This document shows, piece after piece, positions 43,398 to 53,072 of a DNA stretch of 64,000 nucleotides. Location: the NCBI RefSeq assembly GCF_946476835.1, contig NZ_CAMKWA010000004.1:62001-126000 (forward strand), in the 5' to 3' direction. This stretch comes from an uncultured Neokomagataea sp. Its GTDB lineage: Bacteria > Pseudomonadota > Alphaproteobacteria > Acetobacterales > Acetobacteraceae. Numbering within the stretch: position 1 is the first letter of the stretch; each line of letters begins with the position of its first letter. Under the pieces are notes generated by a model. The model searched no databases. It worked only from the letters and a program-made list of their open reading frames with translations, and was not told the origin of the DNA. A program made the translations under genes and the position numbers.

Positions 43398-44699
43398 ATG
43401 TTCTCACGTACATCTCTGCGACATATCTGGCTCATCGCTCTACGCGACTTCCAGCAAACCCTTCGTACCAAAAGCTTCTGGCTCACCGTGGTCTTCGTAC
43501 CGCTCTTCCCGCTCCTCATGGGAAGCGTCATGCCGCGTCTAATCCATGACACTGCACCAGAACAAACCATCATTCTCGACAAAAGCGGCACTGTGGCCCC
43601 CACGCTGGAACAGGCCATCCGAAAAGATGACCCCACCATACAGATCACCCCGCCCCCTGCAGCCCTCACCGCAGCAGAACCAGACCAACTCGCTCCTCTC
43701 TTAAAACCTTATCTTTCACCCGAAAAAAGCGTCGAGCACCCTTTCAAAGGCTATATCATCGCCATCCCAGCGACCTTCCCACAGGACCCCCATGTCCAAA
43801 TCTGGGTCAGCCACTCCCCCGGTTCCATACTCACCATCATCAAAGCCACATTAGCGCATGATATGCGCGTCAAAGGCATGAGAGACGCGGGCCTCCCCCC
43901 CGAGACTGCCATACAAATTAATGGTGCTGCCCCCAGCATCGGCCTGCACCTACCAGAACACGGCCTCTCTGCTGACATGCTGCGGAATATCGGCCCAACT
44001 GCGCTCGCCCTGATGCTGCTCATCTCAACCATCTTCACCACACAATGGCTCTTGCAAGCCTTGGTCGAGGAACGATCAGGCAAGCTTCTCGAAGCCCTGC
44101 TTTCCTCCGTCAGCGTTGACCACATCATGCTCGGCAAGCTCCTCGCCGCGCTCATGTCTCTATGCCTTCTTTTCGGTACGTGGATTACAGCCGGTATCAG
44201 CTTGCTTACGCATTTCGGCCCTCAATTAGGCGTAGAACCCGCGCCTATCCTCGCCTCACTGCTCACACCACGCGTCCTCATCGGTGCCCCCTTCTTCTTC
44301 CTGACCGGCGCAACACTCATGGCCATGATTGCCTTCGCCGTTGGCGTACGCTGTGACACAACGCGCGAAGCACAAGGCATGCTGGCACCCATCCTTGTAG
44401 CCCTCATCCTCCCAGTCGAAACCTTATTGCAATTAACTGTCGCGGGCGTAGCCACGCAGAGCATTTCACAACTCCGTTGGGTTCCGTTGTGGACACCATT
44501 CTTGAACCTCTCACAGCTCAACTCTGCCCCCCTATGGGAACTCCTCGTGCAAGGCGGAGAAATGCTGGTCGTCTGCGCCATTCTGGTTCCGCTGATTAAC
44601 CGCCTGTTCCGCCACTCCATTTTGGACTACAGCGCCGCACCCGGTTGGAAAGGAATGAAAGCGGCTCTCCTCCACGCCATCAAAAACCGAGACGCTTAA
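43398..44699 (+). CDS. ABC-2 transporter permease (NatB-type)
   Basis: The 433-residue protein starts MFSRTSLRHIWLIALRDFQQTLRTKSFWLTV, has one N-terminal membrane helix, a large periplasmic region (about residues 50 to 210) and then at least five membrane helices, as in NatB/YhaP exporters. The conserved LLQALVEERSGKLLEALLSSVSVDHIMLGKLL motif is present. The pair probably exports sodium, drugs or a peptide; substrate unknown. Confidence 0.92.
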   Translation: MFSRTSLRHIWLIALRDFQQTLRTKSFWLTVVFVPLFPLLMGSVMPRLIHDTAPEQTIILDKSGTVAPTLEQAIRKDDPTIQITPPPAALTAAEPDQLAPLLKPYLSPEKSVEHPFKGYIIAIPATFPQDPHVQIWVSHSPGSILTIIKATLAHDMRVKGMRDAGLPPETAIQINGAAPSIGLHLPEHGLSADMLRNIGPTALALMLLISTIFTTQWLLQALVEERSGKLLEALLSSVSVDHIMLGKLLAALMSLCLLFGTWITAGISLLTHFGPQLGVEPAPILASLLTPRVLIGAPFFFLTGATLMAMIAFAVGVRCDTTREAQGMLAPILVALILPVETLLQLTVAGVATQSISQLRWVPLWTPFLNLSQLNSAPLWELLVQGGEMLVVCAILVPLINRLFRHSILDYSAAPGWKGMKAALLHAIKNRDA

Positions 44700-44706
44700 A
44701 CTGTCA

Positions 44707-44739
44707 GGGCGTCCCCTCCGTGCCGCACAGGGGACGCCC
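44707..44739 (+). terminator. Hairpin after the ABC permease
   Basis: A perfect 11-bp GC-rich stem GGGCGTCCCCT / AGGGGACGCCC with an 11-nt loop follows the permease stop by 7 nt. It has no T-run, so it may be a terminator needing help or a stabilising hairpin. Confidence 0.5.
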
Positions 44740-44856
44740 AATAACTCATACTAAAATACCACACACTTACACGCAGATATCTTCTCTCGCCTATGCTCTC
44801 TTCAACCCTTTAAACATGGCAAGAGCACGCACCAACCTGCCTACGGCACTCATACA

Positions 44857-46446
44857 CTATGCTTCAACTTGGCTTAGTGCGAAAATCTCCTGCATATCCA
44901 AAGCCTGCTCCATCTCGCGCAATGTGCGATCATGTATTTCTCCAGTGTGATGCAAACGTATAATCTCGTGCCGCCCCGCCTGTATTGCTTTCAAGAGCGC
45001 CTCATAATGCGCCACCTCTTCTGGGCGATACTGCTCCACATCAGCAGCATACTCGCGCACAATCTTTGCCCGATACCGATACTGCTCCAGCATCCGCGGG
45101 TGACGCTCTGTTCCATCCTCCCGGCGTGATGCTTCTTCCACGGCTTTCAACTGGGCATCTGCAACAGCAATCCACGCTTTATTTTCATTCTCACGCATCA
45201 CGCTCAACTCTGAATCACCGCTCACCTTCAGCCACTGCACAATTGGCCCAAGAGTGGTGCCCTGCACCAAAACCGTCACCAAAATAGAAGCAAAAGCACA
45301 CATCAATGCCAGATCATGCCCAGGGAAATTCTCAGGCAAAGACAAAGCCGCCGTCAACGTGACGACACCACGCATTCCCGCCCAGCCCATAATCGTCGAA
45401 ACCCCAAAAGAAGGGCGTTCAAAACGTTCAGGCCAGCGCATACGCAAAAACGCCGTCACACCATCCCACCCATAAAGCCATACAAAACGTGAGACGATCA
45501 TCACCGCCACCATGCCGGCCGTGGGGTAAATAAAGTGGTGCAGAATATCATCCGCCCCATGAAAGCGCGTCCACACACCACGAAGCGATAACCCAATCAG
45601 AATGAACAAAACAGACTCCAGCAAAAACACCAGAACCTTCCAAAAAGCCTGCGCCCGAATACGCGTTGCTGCATCAAAATCCGTATGCTGGTGCCAGCCT
45701 AAAACTAACCCCGCGACAACGGTCGACAGCACACCAGACACATGAAGGGCATCTGCCCCAATATATGCGGCTTCCGCCAGTAGAACCGTCGCCGTGATGG
45801 TCATATCGCTGTTTTTCAAGCGCCGAATGGCAAACCGCCCGATAAACCCAACCACTAACCCTGCAATCACGCCACCAACTGAAACGACACAAAACGTCGT
45901 TAAAGCTTCTATGGGGCTAAACACGCCTGTCAGTGCTGCAACAACAGCAAAACGGAACAACACCAACCCTGCGGCGTCATTCAACAAACTTTCACCTTGC
46001 AGGAGAGACGTTAATCGCCCCGGCAACGACAAACGCTCTAAGGCTGCTTCTGCCGCTACGGAATCCGGTGGCGAAACAATCGCTCCCAGTGCAAAGCATG
46101 CCGCCAAAGGCAAAGACGGCACCAAAAGATGCGCCGCCCAACCCACGGCGGCCGTGGTGAACACCGTAGCCCCCACGGCCATCAGCAAAATACCCGCTAA
46201 ATTCTGTCGAAATTCACGCCATGCGGTAAACCACGCACTACTCATCAAGAGTGGTGGCAAGAACATTAACATTACCAGCTCTGGGTCAAACGTAATGCTC
46301 GGCGCACCGGGCAATAAAGCGAGGCCAATTCCACCCAAAATAAAGGCCGCAGCAGGCGGCAATTTCAATTTGCGTGCCGCCAGTTCCAGCACCAGCGTCA
46401 CCGTTAATAAAAACAAAAAGAACTCGTAGCGCGCCGTGTCTGACAT
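44857..46446 (-). CDS. Sodium/proton antiporter, CPA1 (NhaP) family
   Basis: This 529-residue protein has 11 or more hydrophobic segments and the CPA1 signature: PPDSVAAEAALERL near the fifth helix, GESLLNDAAGLVLFRFAV (ND pair), and GWAGMRGVVTLTAALSLP. The C-terminal 120 residues are cytosolic and charged. It exchanges Na or K for protons across the inner membrane. It stands downstream of the lipid-transport operon with 44 nt between, so it could be read through. Confidence 0.93.
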   Translation of the reverse strand: MSDTARYEFFLFLLTVTLVLELAARKLKLPPAAAFILGGIGLALLPGAPSITFDPELVMLMFLPPLLMSSAWFTAWREFRQNLAGILLMAVGATVFTTAAVGWAAHLLVPSLPLAACFALGAIVSPPDSVAAEAALERLSLPGRLTSLLQGESLLNDAAGLVLFRFAVVAALTGVFSPIEALTTFCVVSVGGVIAGLVVGFIGRFAIRRLKNSDMTITATVLLAEAAYIGADALHVSGVLSTVVAGLVLGWHQHTDFDAATRIRAQAFWKVLVFLLESVLFILIGLSLRGVWTRFHGADDILHHFIYPTAGMVAVMIVSRFVWLYGWDGVTAFLRMRWPERFERPSFGVSTIMGWAGMRGVVTLTAALSLPENFPGHDLALMCAFASILVTVLVQGTTLGPIVQWLKVSGDSELSVMRENENKAWIAVADAQLKAVEEASRREDGTERHPRMLEQYRYRAKIVREYAADVEQYRPEEVAHYEALLKAIQAGRHEIIRLHHTGEIHDRTLREMEQALDMQEIFALSQVEA

Positions 46447-46490
46447 TACCGCCCCCGCATCACTCTATAACCCAACCATCCCCCATTCAC

Positions 46491-47270
46491 TTAGGGGCTA
46501 TCATGCCCCGCCGCTGCCTGACTGGCCAAGGAGCGTTGTTTCAAAGAACGCGCCTGCACGACATCACCAGCTTGGCTCGCCGCATCTGCGGCCAAAGACA
46601 GCGCCTCCCGCATCCCGTCATAGTCACGTGCATCCCGCCGCTGCCCCACTAACACCATTGCCTGCGGCAAGACATCGCGCCCTTCCCCCTGCAACAGGGC
46701 GTGACGTACCCGCAAATCAAGGCAATCCGCATCACTTTGTCCCGCTCCTTTAACAGAGCATAAAGCCGAAGCTTCTTGCATCACGACGACTGAATTCTTA
46801 AGCAAAAATGCGGCACGCCCAACCAAATAACCAGCACGCACTCGGTCTGCGGTAATACCTGTGTCTTGTGCGCCTCGTGCCGCCGATAAAGCCTGCCCAG
46901 CACGTCCCATTTGCAACAAGGCCGCTGCACGCACCAAAGCCAAATCAGCAGACGCGGCTTGTTGCCTCAACGACAGAGCTTCCCCAAGCTGATCCAACGT
47001 TTTCAAAGCCAGTGCCGGCTTATGCTGCTCCAGCTGTGTTGTGGCCAAATTAAACCCTGCATCATGCAAGGCCGCAATATCATCTCGCACGACAGCACGG
47101 CGAAAAGCTTGCTGATATTGCCGCTCTGCTTCCTCAGGATGCCCAAGCTCAAAAGCACTTTTCCCTGTCGACATCGCCGTTTGATACAACTCATCCGGCA
47201 ATGGCACGCTACTTGAATGAGAAGCACACGCACCAAGACATAAGGCCCCTACAAGCATCCAATATCTCAT
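46491..47270 (-). CDS. TPR-type lipoprotein of the MCE operon
   Basis: The 259-residue product has a lipobox (MRYWMLVGALCLGACASHSS, Cys15) and then helical repeats (AFELGHPEEAERQYQQAFRRAV; HDAGFNLATTQLEQHKPALALKTLDQL; AAALLQMGRAGQALSAAR) of TPR character. It overlaps the MlaD gene start (ATGA type). In MCE systems an outer-membrane lipoprotein (MlaA or ABC-type auxiliary) completes the path; here the TPR form suggests a docking role. I do not recognise a named family. Confidence 0.75.
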   Translation of the reverse strand: MRYWMLVGALCLGACASHSSSVPLPDELYQTAMSTGKSAFELGHPEEAERQYQQAFRRAVVRDDIAALHDAGFNLATTQLEQHKPALALKTLDQLGEALSLRQQAASADLALVRAAALLQMGRAGQALSAARGAQDTGITADRVRAGYLVGRAAFLLKNSVVVMQEASALCSVKGAGQSDADCLDLRVRHALLQGEGRDVLPQAMVLVGQRRDARDYDGMREALSLAADAASQAGDVVQARSLKQRSLASQAAAGHDSP

Positions 47271-48226
47271 GGTCGTACCGCCTGTGCTGGAAGGCGCTGC
47301 TGCCCTTCACCCGTGCTTCCATGCCCCCCTAAAATCCACAAACCGCGTAGCTGCTCCATCAATTTCCGTAATGAATCTGCCGTTGCCTGTGCTTGTACAA
47401 TCATACCCGGCAGTTCAGCCGTCGTATCATTCGCATGACCAATCGTCTGCTGAATTTGTGGCATGCTTTTACGCAGCGCATCCGTCGTGGCTCGTGCATT
47501 AGCCAAAGTACGGTTGGCCTGCTGCATCACCCCCCCTAGCTGCCCTTCAATAGGCTTCATGTTCGCCAGCAAAACATGGACATCATCTAGCATTTGATCC
47601 GCACGACGGAGCGTATCATCCTTGGCAATAAGACCGCCAACACTCCCCTTCCCAGCGCGCAAATCAACCAACATGCCATCAACCTGTGCCGTAATATCAC
47701 GCACATTATGCAGCATCGGTCCTAACTGAGCGCGCACTTCATTAACCGTCTGCGCCACAACATCGGCCGGGTTAGGCTCCACTCCTGCGGTCAGCACCGC
47801 ATAGCCCCAATCTAAATCCGCGCCCTGCCCCCTCGTAATCGCAATATAGCTCGCCCCCGCCACCACAAAACGATGACGGATCAAAGCCTGACTATCCTGC
47901 CGTACAAAGGCTGCAAATTGCGGTTCTATTTCACCCTCGGCATACATCCGGCCCGTTGCATTCATATCGACACGCCGCACAGAACCAGCACGCACACCCA
48001 TCACCTCGATATCATCCCCAACGGCTAACCCCGCCACACCACTTTCAGGCAACACAAAATGCACCGTGCGCTCGGGGGTCAGCCACTGCTTCAAAACCCC
48101 GGCTTCAGCCACCGCGGCGATGAACAATGCGATCGAGATCAGAACAAGCAGGCCAACCCACTCATCCGCATAACGGTTTCGATACAAAGTTTTCGTATTT
48201 TCGGTATGACGCTGGCGAAACATCAC
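47267..48226 (-). CDS. MlaD/MCE-domain protein
   Basis: This 319-residue protein has one membrane helix (LLVLISIALFIAAVAEAG, about residues 27 to 44) then an MCE domain (VHFVLPESGVAGLAVGDDIEVMGVRAGSVRRVDM, about 56 to 88) and a long helical C-terminal region with amphipathic repeats (LLANMKPIEGQLGGVMQQANRTLANARATTDALR). It binds and moves lipids between the membranes. Overlapping starts and stops tie it to the ATPase and lipoprotein genes. Confidence 0.9.
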   Translation of the reverse strand: MMFRQRHTENTKTLYRNRYADEWVGLLVLISIALFIAAVAEAGVLKQWLTPERTVHFVLPESGVAGLAVGDDIEVMGVRAGSVRRVDMNATGRMYAEGEIEPQFAAFVRQDSQALIRHRFVVAGASYIAITRGQGADLDWGYAVLTAGVEPNPADVVAQTVNEVRAQLGPMLHNVRDITAQVDGMLVDLRAGKGSVGGLIAKDDTLRRADQMLDDVHVLLANMKPIEGQLGGVMQQANRTLANARATTDALRKSMPQIQQTIGHANDTTAELPGMIVQAQATADSLRKLMEQLRGLWILGGHGSTGEGQQRLPAQAVRP

Positions 48227-48969
48227 GCACCTCGTTTCAAGAAAAGACCATCGTCATGCAGACGCCAACGCGATGTCGCCTCAATCCGCCCGACACCCGC
48301 CGGGAATGTCCCTCGCGTAATCCACACAATCGCCGCCCCCCGGTCACGCGCTTCCGTCAAGGACGATAAAAAGGCCAACAACAAAGACAGTGGCACATCG
48401 TCCAACGGATTTTCTAACAATAACAACGCAGGTTCACCCAAAAAGGCACGGACACAATCTGCACGACAACGATCTAACGCTGACAATTTAGACGGAACAC
48501 TCACGGGCAAACCGGGAAGACCAAAATGAATCCCCAGCTCAATCGCGCGCCGCGCTAAAACTTCGGTCGGTACACGTGTATGGTGCAGATGTGGCCAGAG
48601 GATATTAAGATCGGTCCCATGCAGATCAACCCAACCACCATTGACCACCATGCGCCCAATACGGCCACGCAAAGCTGCACGCCGCCGCTCATCAAGGCTT
48701 TGCCAATCCATCCCCATACAGCGGACATGCCCGGCCACCAGAGGCAATAATCCAACGCATAAATCTGCAAAGAGTGATGCCTGCTGCGCGTCTGGACACT
48801 CAACCAACACCAAGTCACCTGGGTTCAAACGCAGATTGTACCGAACAGCGGCCAAGCCCCCATCCTCAAACCGCGGGCGCGCATCTTGCAGCTCTAAAAC
48901 GGGATCCAGCGCAACAGTCCGATGAACGCGCCCGATACTTTCGTTCTGCGTTGCGTCATTGCGGCTCAT
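48223..48969 (-). CDS. Degenerate ABC ATPase in MlaF position
   Basis: The 248-residue protein has the fold pattern and position of MlaF but lacks the key nucleotide residues. In place of Walker A (GxxGxGKST) it has LVECPDAQQASLF, with no Gly-Lys-Ser/Thr; in place of the LSGGQ signature it has LSALDRCRADCVRAFL; in place of Walker B LLLLDEP it has LLLLENPLDD. The frame is intact and coupled to mlaE and mlaD, so it is not decayed. It probably serves as a structural partner or a pseudo-ATPase. Confidence 0.8.
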   Translation of the reverse strand: MSRNDATQNESIGRVHRTVALDPVLELQDARPRFEDGGLAAVRYNLRLNPGDLVLVECPDAQQASLFADLCVGLLPLVAGHVRCMGMDWQSLDERRRAALRGRIGRMVVNGGWVDLHGTDLNILWPHLHHTRVPTEVLARRAIELGIHFGLPGLPVSVPSKLSALDRCRADCVRAFLGEPALLLLENPLDDVPLSLLLAFLSSLTEARDRGAAIVWITRGTFPAGVGRIEATSRWRLHDDGLFLKRGA

Positions 48970-48970
48970 C

Positions 48971-49765
48971 TCATCCCACCATCACGCTGAACAGAACATT
49001 AATGCCCATAACGGCCAGCATCCCACGTGCAAAGCCCCTCGGCAATAAAGCCGCCAAATCATCATCGGCCGTTGCGTCCACCCCGGTCAAACACGACGTA
49101 ATACCAATCGCAAATGCGCTCAAAATCAATCGCCCGGGAATAGACAAATAATCAACCGCATGCACCGAACTGACAACCTGATCAAAAAATGTCCAGACCG
49201 GCATGCTCAACACACCTTCCACCCGGCAGACGATGTATCCCACCAATAACGCAGCAATACTAAACACAATGCCCAGCGTAAAACCACTGACCATCATGGC
49301 TAAGCTACGCGGCAGAATAAATACCAAAAACGGGTCAACACCCATCCCTTTCAGGACACGCAGTTCACCACCAATCGTTAAGGTACCCAACTCCGTCAGC
49401 GTCAACATCCCTGAACGCCCGAGCAAAATCATACCCACTAAAATCGGCGCAATTTCACGCACCAGAACGGTCGATAAAATAGATCCCGTCATTTGCGCGA
49501 TCCCTGCAAAGCCAAGCCAATATACCGCCTGCGCAACAATACCAAACCCCGTCAACGCCGCCGTCACCAGCACGCTGACCAATGCGCCCTTTGTGGCCTG
49601 CTGTAACGTTTTCCAGAATTCAATACGTACCGTCCGGCGCCACGTTGACGGGATCACAGCTTCACGCAGCACCCCCCACCCCGTACCAAACGCCATAAGC
49701 GAGAAACGTGCTTGCCCACGCGTGAACCGCCCAATTGCCGCTAGCATACGCCGCACGCGCATCAT
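48971..49765 (-). CDS. MlaE-type lipid transport permease
   Basis: The 264-residue protein has the MlaE pattern: several membrane helices and the ILVGMILLGRSGMLTLTELGTLTIGGELRVLKGMGVDPFLVFILPRSLAMM block (about residues 110 to 160), which contacts the ATPase. The later ALLVGYIVCRVEGV and CLTGVDATADDDLAALLPRGFARGML segments also fit. It forms the inner-membrane channel for the MCE system and overlaps the receptor gene by 4 nt. Confidence 0.92.
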   Translation of the reverse strand: MMRVRRMLAAIGRFTRGQARFSLMAFGTGWGVLREAVIPSTWRRTVRIEFWKTLQQATKGALVSVLVTAALTGFGIVAQAVYWLGFAGIAQMTGSILSTVLVREIAPILVGMILLGRSGMLTLTELGTLTIGGELRVLKGMGVDPFLVFILPRSLAMMVSGFTLGIVFSIAALLVGYIVCRVEGVLSMPVWTFFDQVVSSVHAVDYLSIPGRLILSAFAIGITSCLTGVDATADDDLAALLPRGFARGMLAVMGINVLFSVMVG

Positions 49766-52068
49766 TCCCGGCGCCCCGCCAGCGTAAAGCTTTGCACCGC
49801 ACCGCGCCCCGGTACAAAGAACATGCCACGCGAACGGAATAAAAATTGCTCTCTCAACACCGTATAAGCGTCTTCTGACACCTGAATAGTGCCCGCATCT
49901 GGCGCAGTCAGCGCCAAACGCTCAGCCGCCACAATCGCCCGCCCCCAAAAGTTCAATACTGAAGGCCCATTGCCCAATTGAGCTACCGCCAATGGCCCCA
50001 TATCCAAACCAATACGGAACACGGGGTCCATATCCGCCTGAGCCAGGCGCACATAACAGGCTTCACGGATCAAAATAGCCGCATCCGCTAGGCGAATAGC
50101 CGCAACAGCATCCACCTCCTGTCGGCATCCGCCAATCAACACAATACGGTTACTCACCACCTGTACTGAGAAAAGACCCGCATCCTGCGCAATACGCTGA
50201 ATAACGCCCCCAATCTCAGAGACCAGCGCAATACTTCGCTCTACCGCTTTACGATCCGCTGCAAAGGTTTCTGCAAACGAAATCACTGCCACGGGAACAG
50301 CTGGATAAATGCCACTCGGCACAGACGACATCTGCCCTTCCGGGGACAGTAAAAACCCTTCGTCAAAACGCGTTTGCGCCTTATGATTATCATGAAAAGG
50401 CAACGAAACACCCTGCTGCGCCTCTTCCTCTGCCGCCTGCACAAAGCGTAACCCAGTAATCGCCCCCACAACCGCGATAATATGCTCCGCACCCTGAGCC
50501 AAACGTGCATCTTCCAACATCATGCAGCCAACGATATGTCCGTTCGCAGTAATGGGATACGCATGCAACGACGCCGTGCCAAAAGGCCGCATAAAGAGCC
50601 TTTGAAAATTACGCGTCTTTTCCTCGCGGCCAGCATCATCAACCGTAAACTCATGCCCTTCCAACAACATGGAAAAGAACTCGTCATGCTCAGCGCGCGA
50701 AAGTGTGAAACCCGCCCCGTGCACATCATGCTCAGCCTCAAAAGTATCCTCTGAGATCAGCCTTTCCCCACCTGACAGAAAGCGCCACACACTCACGCGC
50801 CTCGCCAATGTTTGTTGTGCCAAGATTTCTGTTAGGGCTGGCACGTCATGTTCGGCCGAAAATAAATCTGGTGTACGCGCCAAGCTCAACAAGGCCGAGT
50901 TTTCAGACTTCACACGATGCCGCGCCCGCTCCAAAAGGCCGCGTACTTGCTCAACCCGCCGTCCCTGAAAAATAACGCCAACAGCCAATAACAACGCCAA
51001 CGCTACCACGACCAACGAAAAGCCTAAATTACGCCGCCGCGCACTTTGCGCAAAATCAGAGAAATCATTTTCCGGCGCATTGAGCAGCAAAACCCAATCG
51101 CGGTGCACCATCGGCAAAGCCGATGCAATCGTGACGTAATTCTTATTCCGGGCATGTACCAGCCCAGCCCCTGAACCATTGACCCGATACACATTCAAAG
51201 CCCGCGTAAACACTGGCTGCGTCACAGGGTCCAAAAGAAGGTGCGATGGATCAAACCCGTCCTTTTGAGACAAAGCCGCAACGTTATGTCCTGCAATCAC
51301 ATGTCCCTGCAGATCTACAATCACAGCCTGCCCGCTCTTACCAACCTGCAAAGAATTCAAAAATTCCGTCAAACGATTCAAAGAGATATTAATTGCGAAC
51401 ACATTCCGGTGCCCGTCACTCGTCGTAAACGGAATAGACGCCGTAATAATAAACTGATGCGTCGCTAAATAGGCGTAAGGATCTGTCCAGTACAATTGAT
51501 GGTCGGCCTTTGCCATGGCCCCCGCAAACCATGGGCGCTGGCGGAAAGTACCTTTATCCCCCGGATCAGCACCTGCCCCCAACCAATTCCCTGCTTGATC
51601 GACGTAAGTATGGCGATAAACACTCTGCCCATTTTCAACCTGTAGATGCGTCTGGTCATAAGCCCCCTTATGGCGAATAACCATCCAAAACTCGCCCTTA
51701 TCATTCGCCAGATAAAAACTATCCACCTGCGGCAAATGCGCCAACATTGAACGGCCATACAGCATGAATGTATCGGGCGAACTCGCATCAACCGGAATAT
51801 CAAACATATCCGGCGCAATACTGGCACTATCTGACGCAGGGGCGAGGTAATGCTCCACTTCTTCCGTCACATAACGCTGCTGGCTCCGCAACAAATCACG
51901 GGAGAGCGAAATCACACCACCACGCATGGTCTGATAGTTGTGCAAACTAATCGCGACAATACCGCCAATGACCAGAATAACGCCTAAAACTGGCCCAACA
52001 AATTGCAGAATCCGTTTACGATTCTTGGCCGGATTACTCGTCGGGTCAATAATTTCGGACACTGGCAT
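49762..52068 (-). CDS. dCache-GAF receptor with degenerate class III cyclase-like domain
   Basis: From ATG 52068 the product is about 768 residues. It has a membrane helix (about 21 to 44), a periplasmic dCache domain (DSFYLANDKGEFWMVIRHKG; RPWFAGAMAKADHQLYWTDPY; ITASIPFTTSDGHRNVFAINISL), a second helix (about 340 to 360), a GAF domain (about 400 to 550) and a C-terminal domain like a class III nucleotide cyclase (VPVAVISFAETFAADRK; VLNFWGRAIVAAERL). The metal-binding and transition-state residues of true cyclases appear replaced, so it is likely a sensory protein without cyclase activity. It heads the MCE operon. Confidence 0.82.
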   Translation of the reverse strand: MPVSEIIDPTSNPAKNRKRILQFVGPVLGVILVIGGIVAISLHNYQTMRGGVISLSRDLLRSQQRYVTEEVEHYLAPASDSASIAPDMFDIPVDASSPDTFMLYGRSMLAHLPQVDSFYLANDKGEFWMVIRHKGAYDQTHLQVENGQSVYRHTYVDQAGNWLGAGADPGDKGTFRQRPWFAGAMAKADHQLYWTDPYAYLATHQFIITASIPFTTSDGHRNVFAINISLNRLTEFLNSLQVGKSGQAVIVDLQGHVIAGHNVAALSQKDGFDPSHLLLDPVTQPVFTRALNVYRVNGSGAGLVHARNKNYVTIASALPMVHRDWVLLLNAPENDFSDFAQSARRRNLGFSLVVVALALLLAVGVIFQGRRVEQVRGLLERARHRVKSENSALLSLARTPDLFSAEHDVPALTEILAQQTLARRVSVWRFLSGGERLISEDTFEAEHDVHGAGFTLSRAEHDEFFSMLLEGHEFTVDDAGREEKTRNFQRLFMRPFGTASLHAYPITANGHIVGCMMLEDARLAQGAEHIIAVVGAITGLRFVQAAEEEAQQGVSLPFHDNHKAQTRFDEGFLLSPEGQMSSVPSGIYPAVPVAVISFAETFAADRKAVERSIALVSEIGGVIQRIAQDAGLFSVQVVSNRIVLIGGCRQEVDAVAAIRLADAAILIREACYVRLAQADMDPVFRIGLDMGPLAVAQLGNGPSVLNFWGRAIVAAERLALTAPDAGTIQVSEDAYTVLREQFLFRSRGMFFVPGRGAVQSFTLAGRRE

Positions 52069-52220
52069 GTCAAGAATCGCTCTACTTAACGCTGAAGGGC
52101 AATAACGCCCCCTATCACAGATAGTCGCTGTACTATTCCCCGGCAACGAAGCGCACGCAAGCACCCCTCACCGCTTCATGACTTGCCGGACGCGGAAACG
52201 ATCCGCTACGTCTTATTCTT

Positions 52221-53072
52221 ATGACAGGCTTTCTCTCAGACCGCGCCGTCCTCGCTTTCGAAGGACAAGACCGCACCACCTTCCTGCAAGGCTTGGTGAG
52301 CAACGATGTGACCCTCGTCTCACAAGGTCATGCGCTGTGGAGCGCTGTCCTCACCCCACAAGGACGCTGGCTTAGTGAATTCTTCTTGTATGAAGATACC
52401 ACACAGGAAAACCCACGCTTGCTCATGGACTGCCCAGCTGAGCATGCTGAAGCCTTAACAAAGCGCCTCTCTCGCTTCCGCCTTCGTGCTGACGTCCGTA
52501 TCGCAGCAACAGATTTCCGCGTTATCACAGGCCCCGACGGGACCTCCCCGCCACCACAAAGCATCTCTGCCTCAGACCCACGGACAGAGCAGGCCGGATG
52601 GCGCGCACTCATCACCCCAGACAGTGACATAACGGGCGAAACACCGCAGGCCTATCTCATACGCCGCCTCTCACTCGGCCTCCCCGACTGGACCGATTTT
52701 GAAGCCGAGAAAACATTAGCGCTCGAAGCGAATATGGACGTGCTCAACGGCGTATCCTTTTCTAAGGGCTGCTATATGGGGCAAGAACTCACCGCCCGCA
52801 CCCATTACCGCGCCGTACTCAAACGCCGTATCCTACCTATCACCGGCCCCAGCACAGCCTTTTCCACCCCGGCCCCTATCCTGCTCAACGGAAAAGACGT
52901 TGGCGAATTACGCTCCCATCACGGCACCACGGCACTCGCCCTGCTTCGCCGTGAAGCATGGTCCAGCGACGCCCTTACCCTCAATGGCGAAACGATACAG
53001 ATTGTCTGGCCAGAGTGGTTCCCAGCAGAATTACAGCCCCAACCCACACAAGAAGAAACCCCATCACCATGA
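52221..53072 (+). CDS. ygfZ: YgfZ/GcvT-family folate-binding protein
   Basis: The 283-residue protein begins with RAVLAFEGQDRTTFLQGLVSNDV and has the YgfZ signature SFSKGCYMGQELTARTHYR (about residues 174 to 192). YgfZ proteins bind tetrahydrofolate and help repair or build iron-sulfur clusters. Its last codons overlap hisI by ATGA. Confidence 0.92.
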   Translation: MTGFLSDRAVLAFEGQDRTTFLQGLVSNDVTLVSQGHALWSAVLTPQGRWLSEFFLYEDTTQENPRLLMDCPAEHAEALTKRLSRFRLRADVRIAATDFRVITGPDGTSPPPQSISASDPRTEQAGWRALITPDSDITGETPQAYLIRRLSLGLPDWTDFEAEKTLALEANMDVLNGVSFSKGCYMGQELTARTHYRAVLKRRILPITGPSTAFSTPAPILLNGKDVGELRSHHGTTALALLRREAWSSDALTLNGETIQIVWPEWFPAELQPQPTQEETPSP

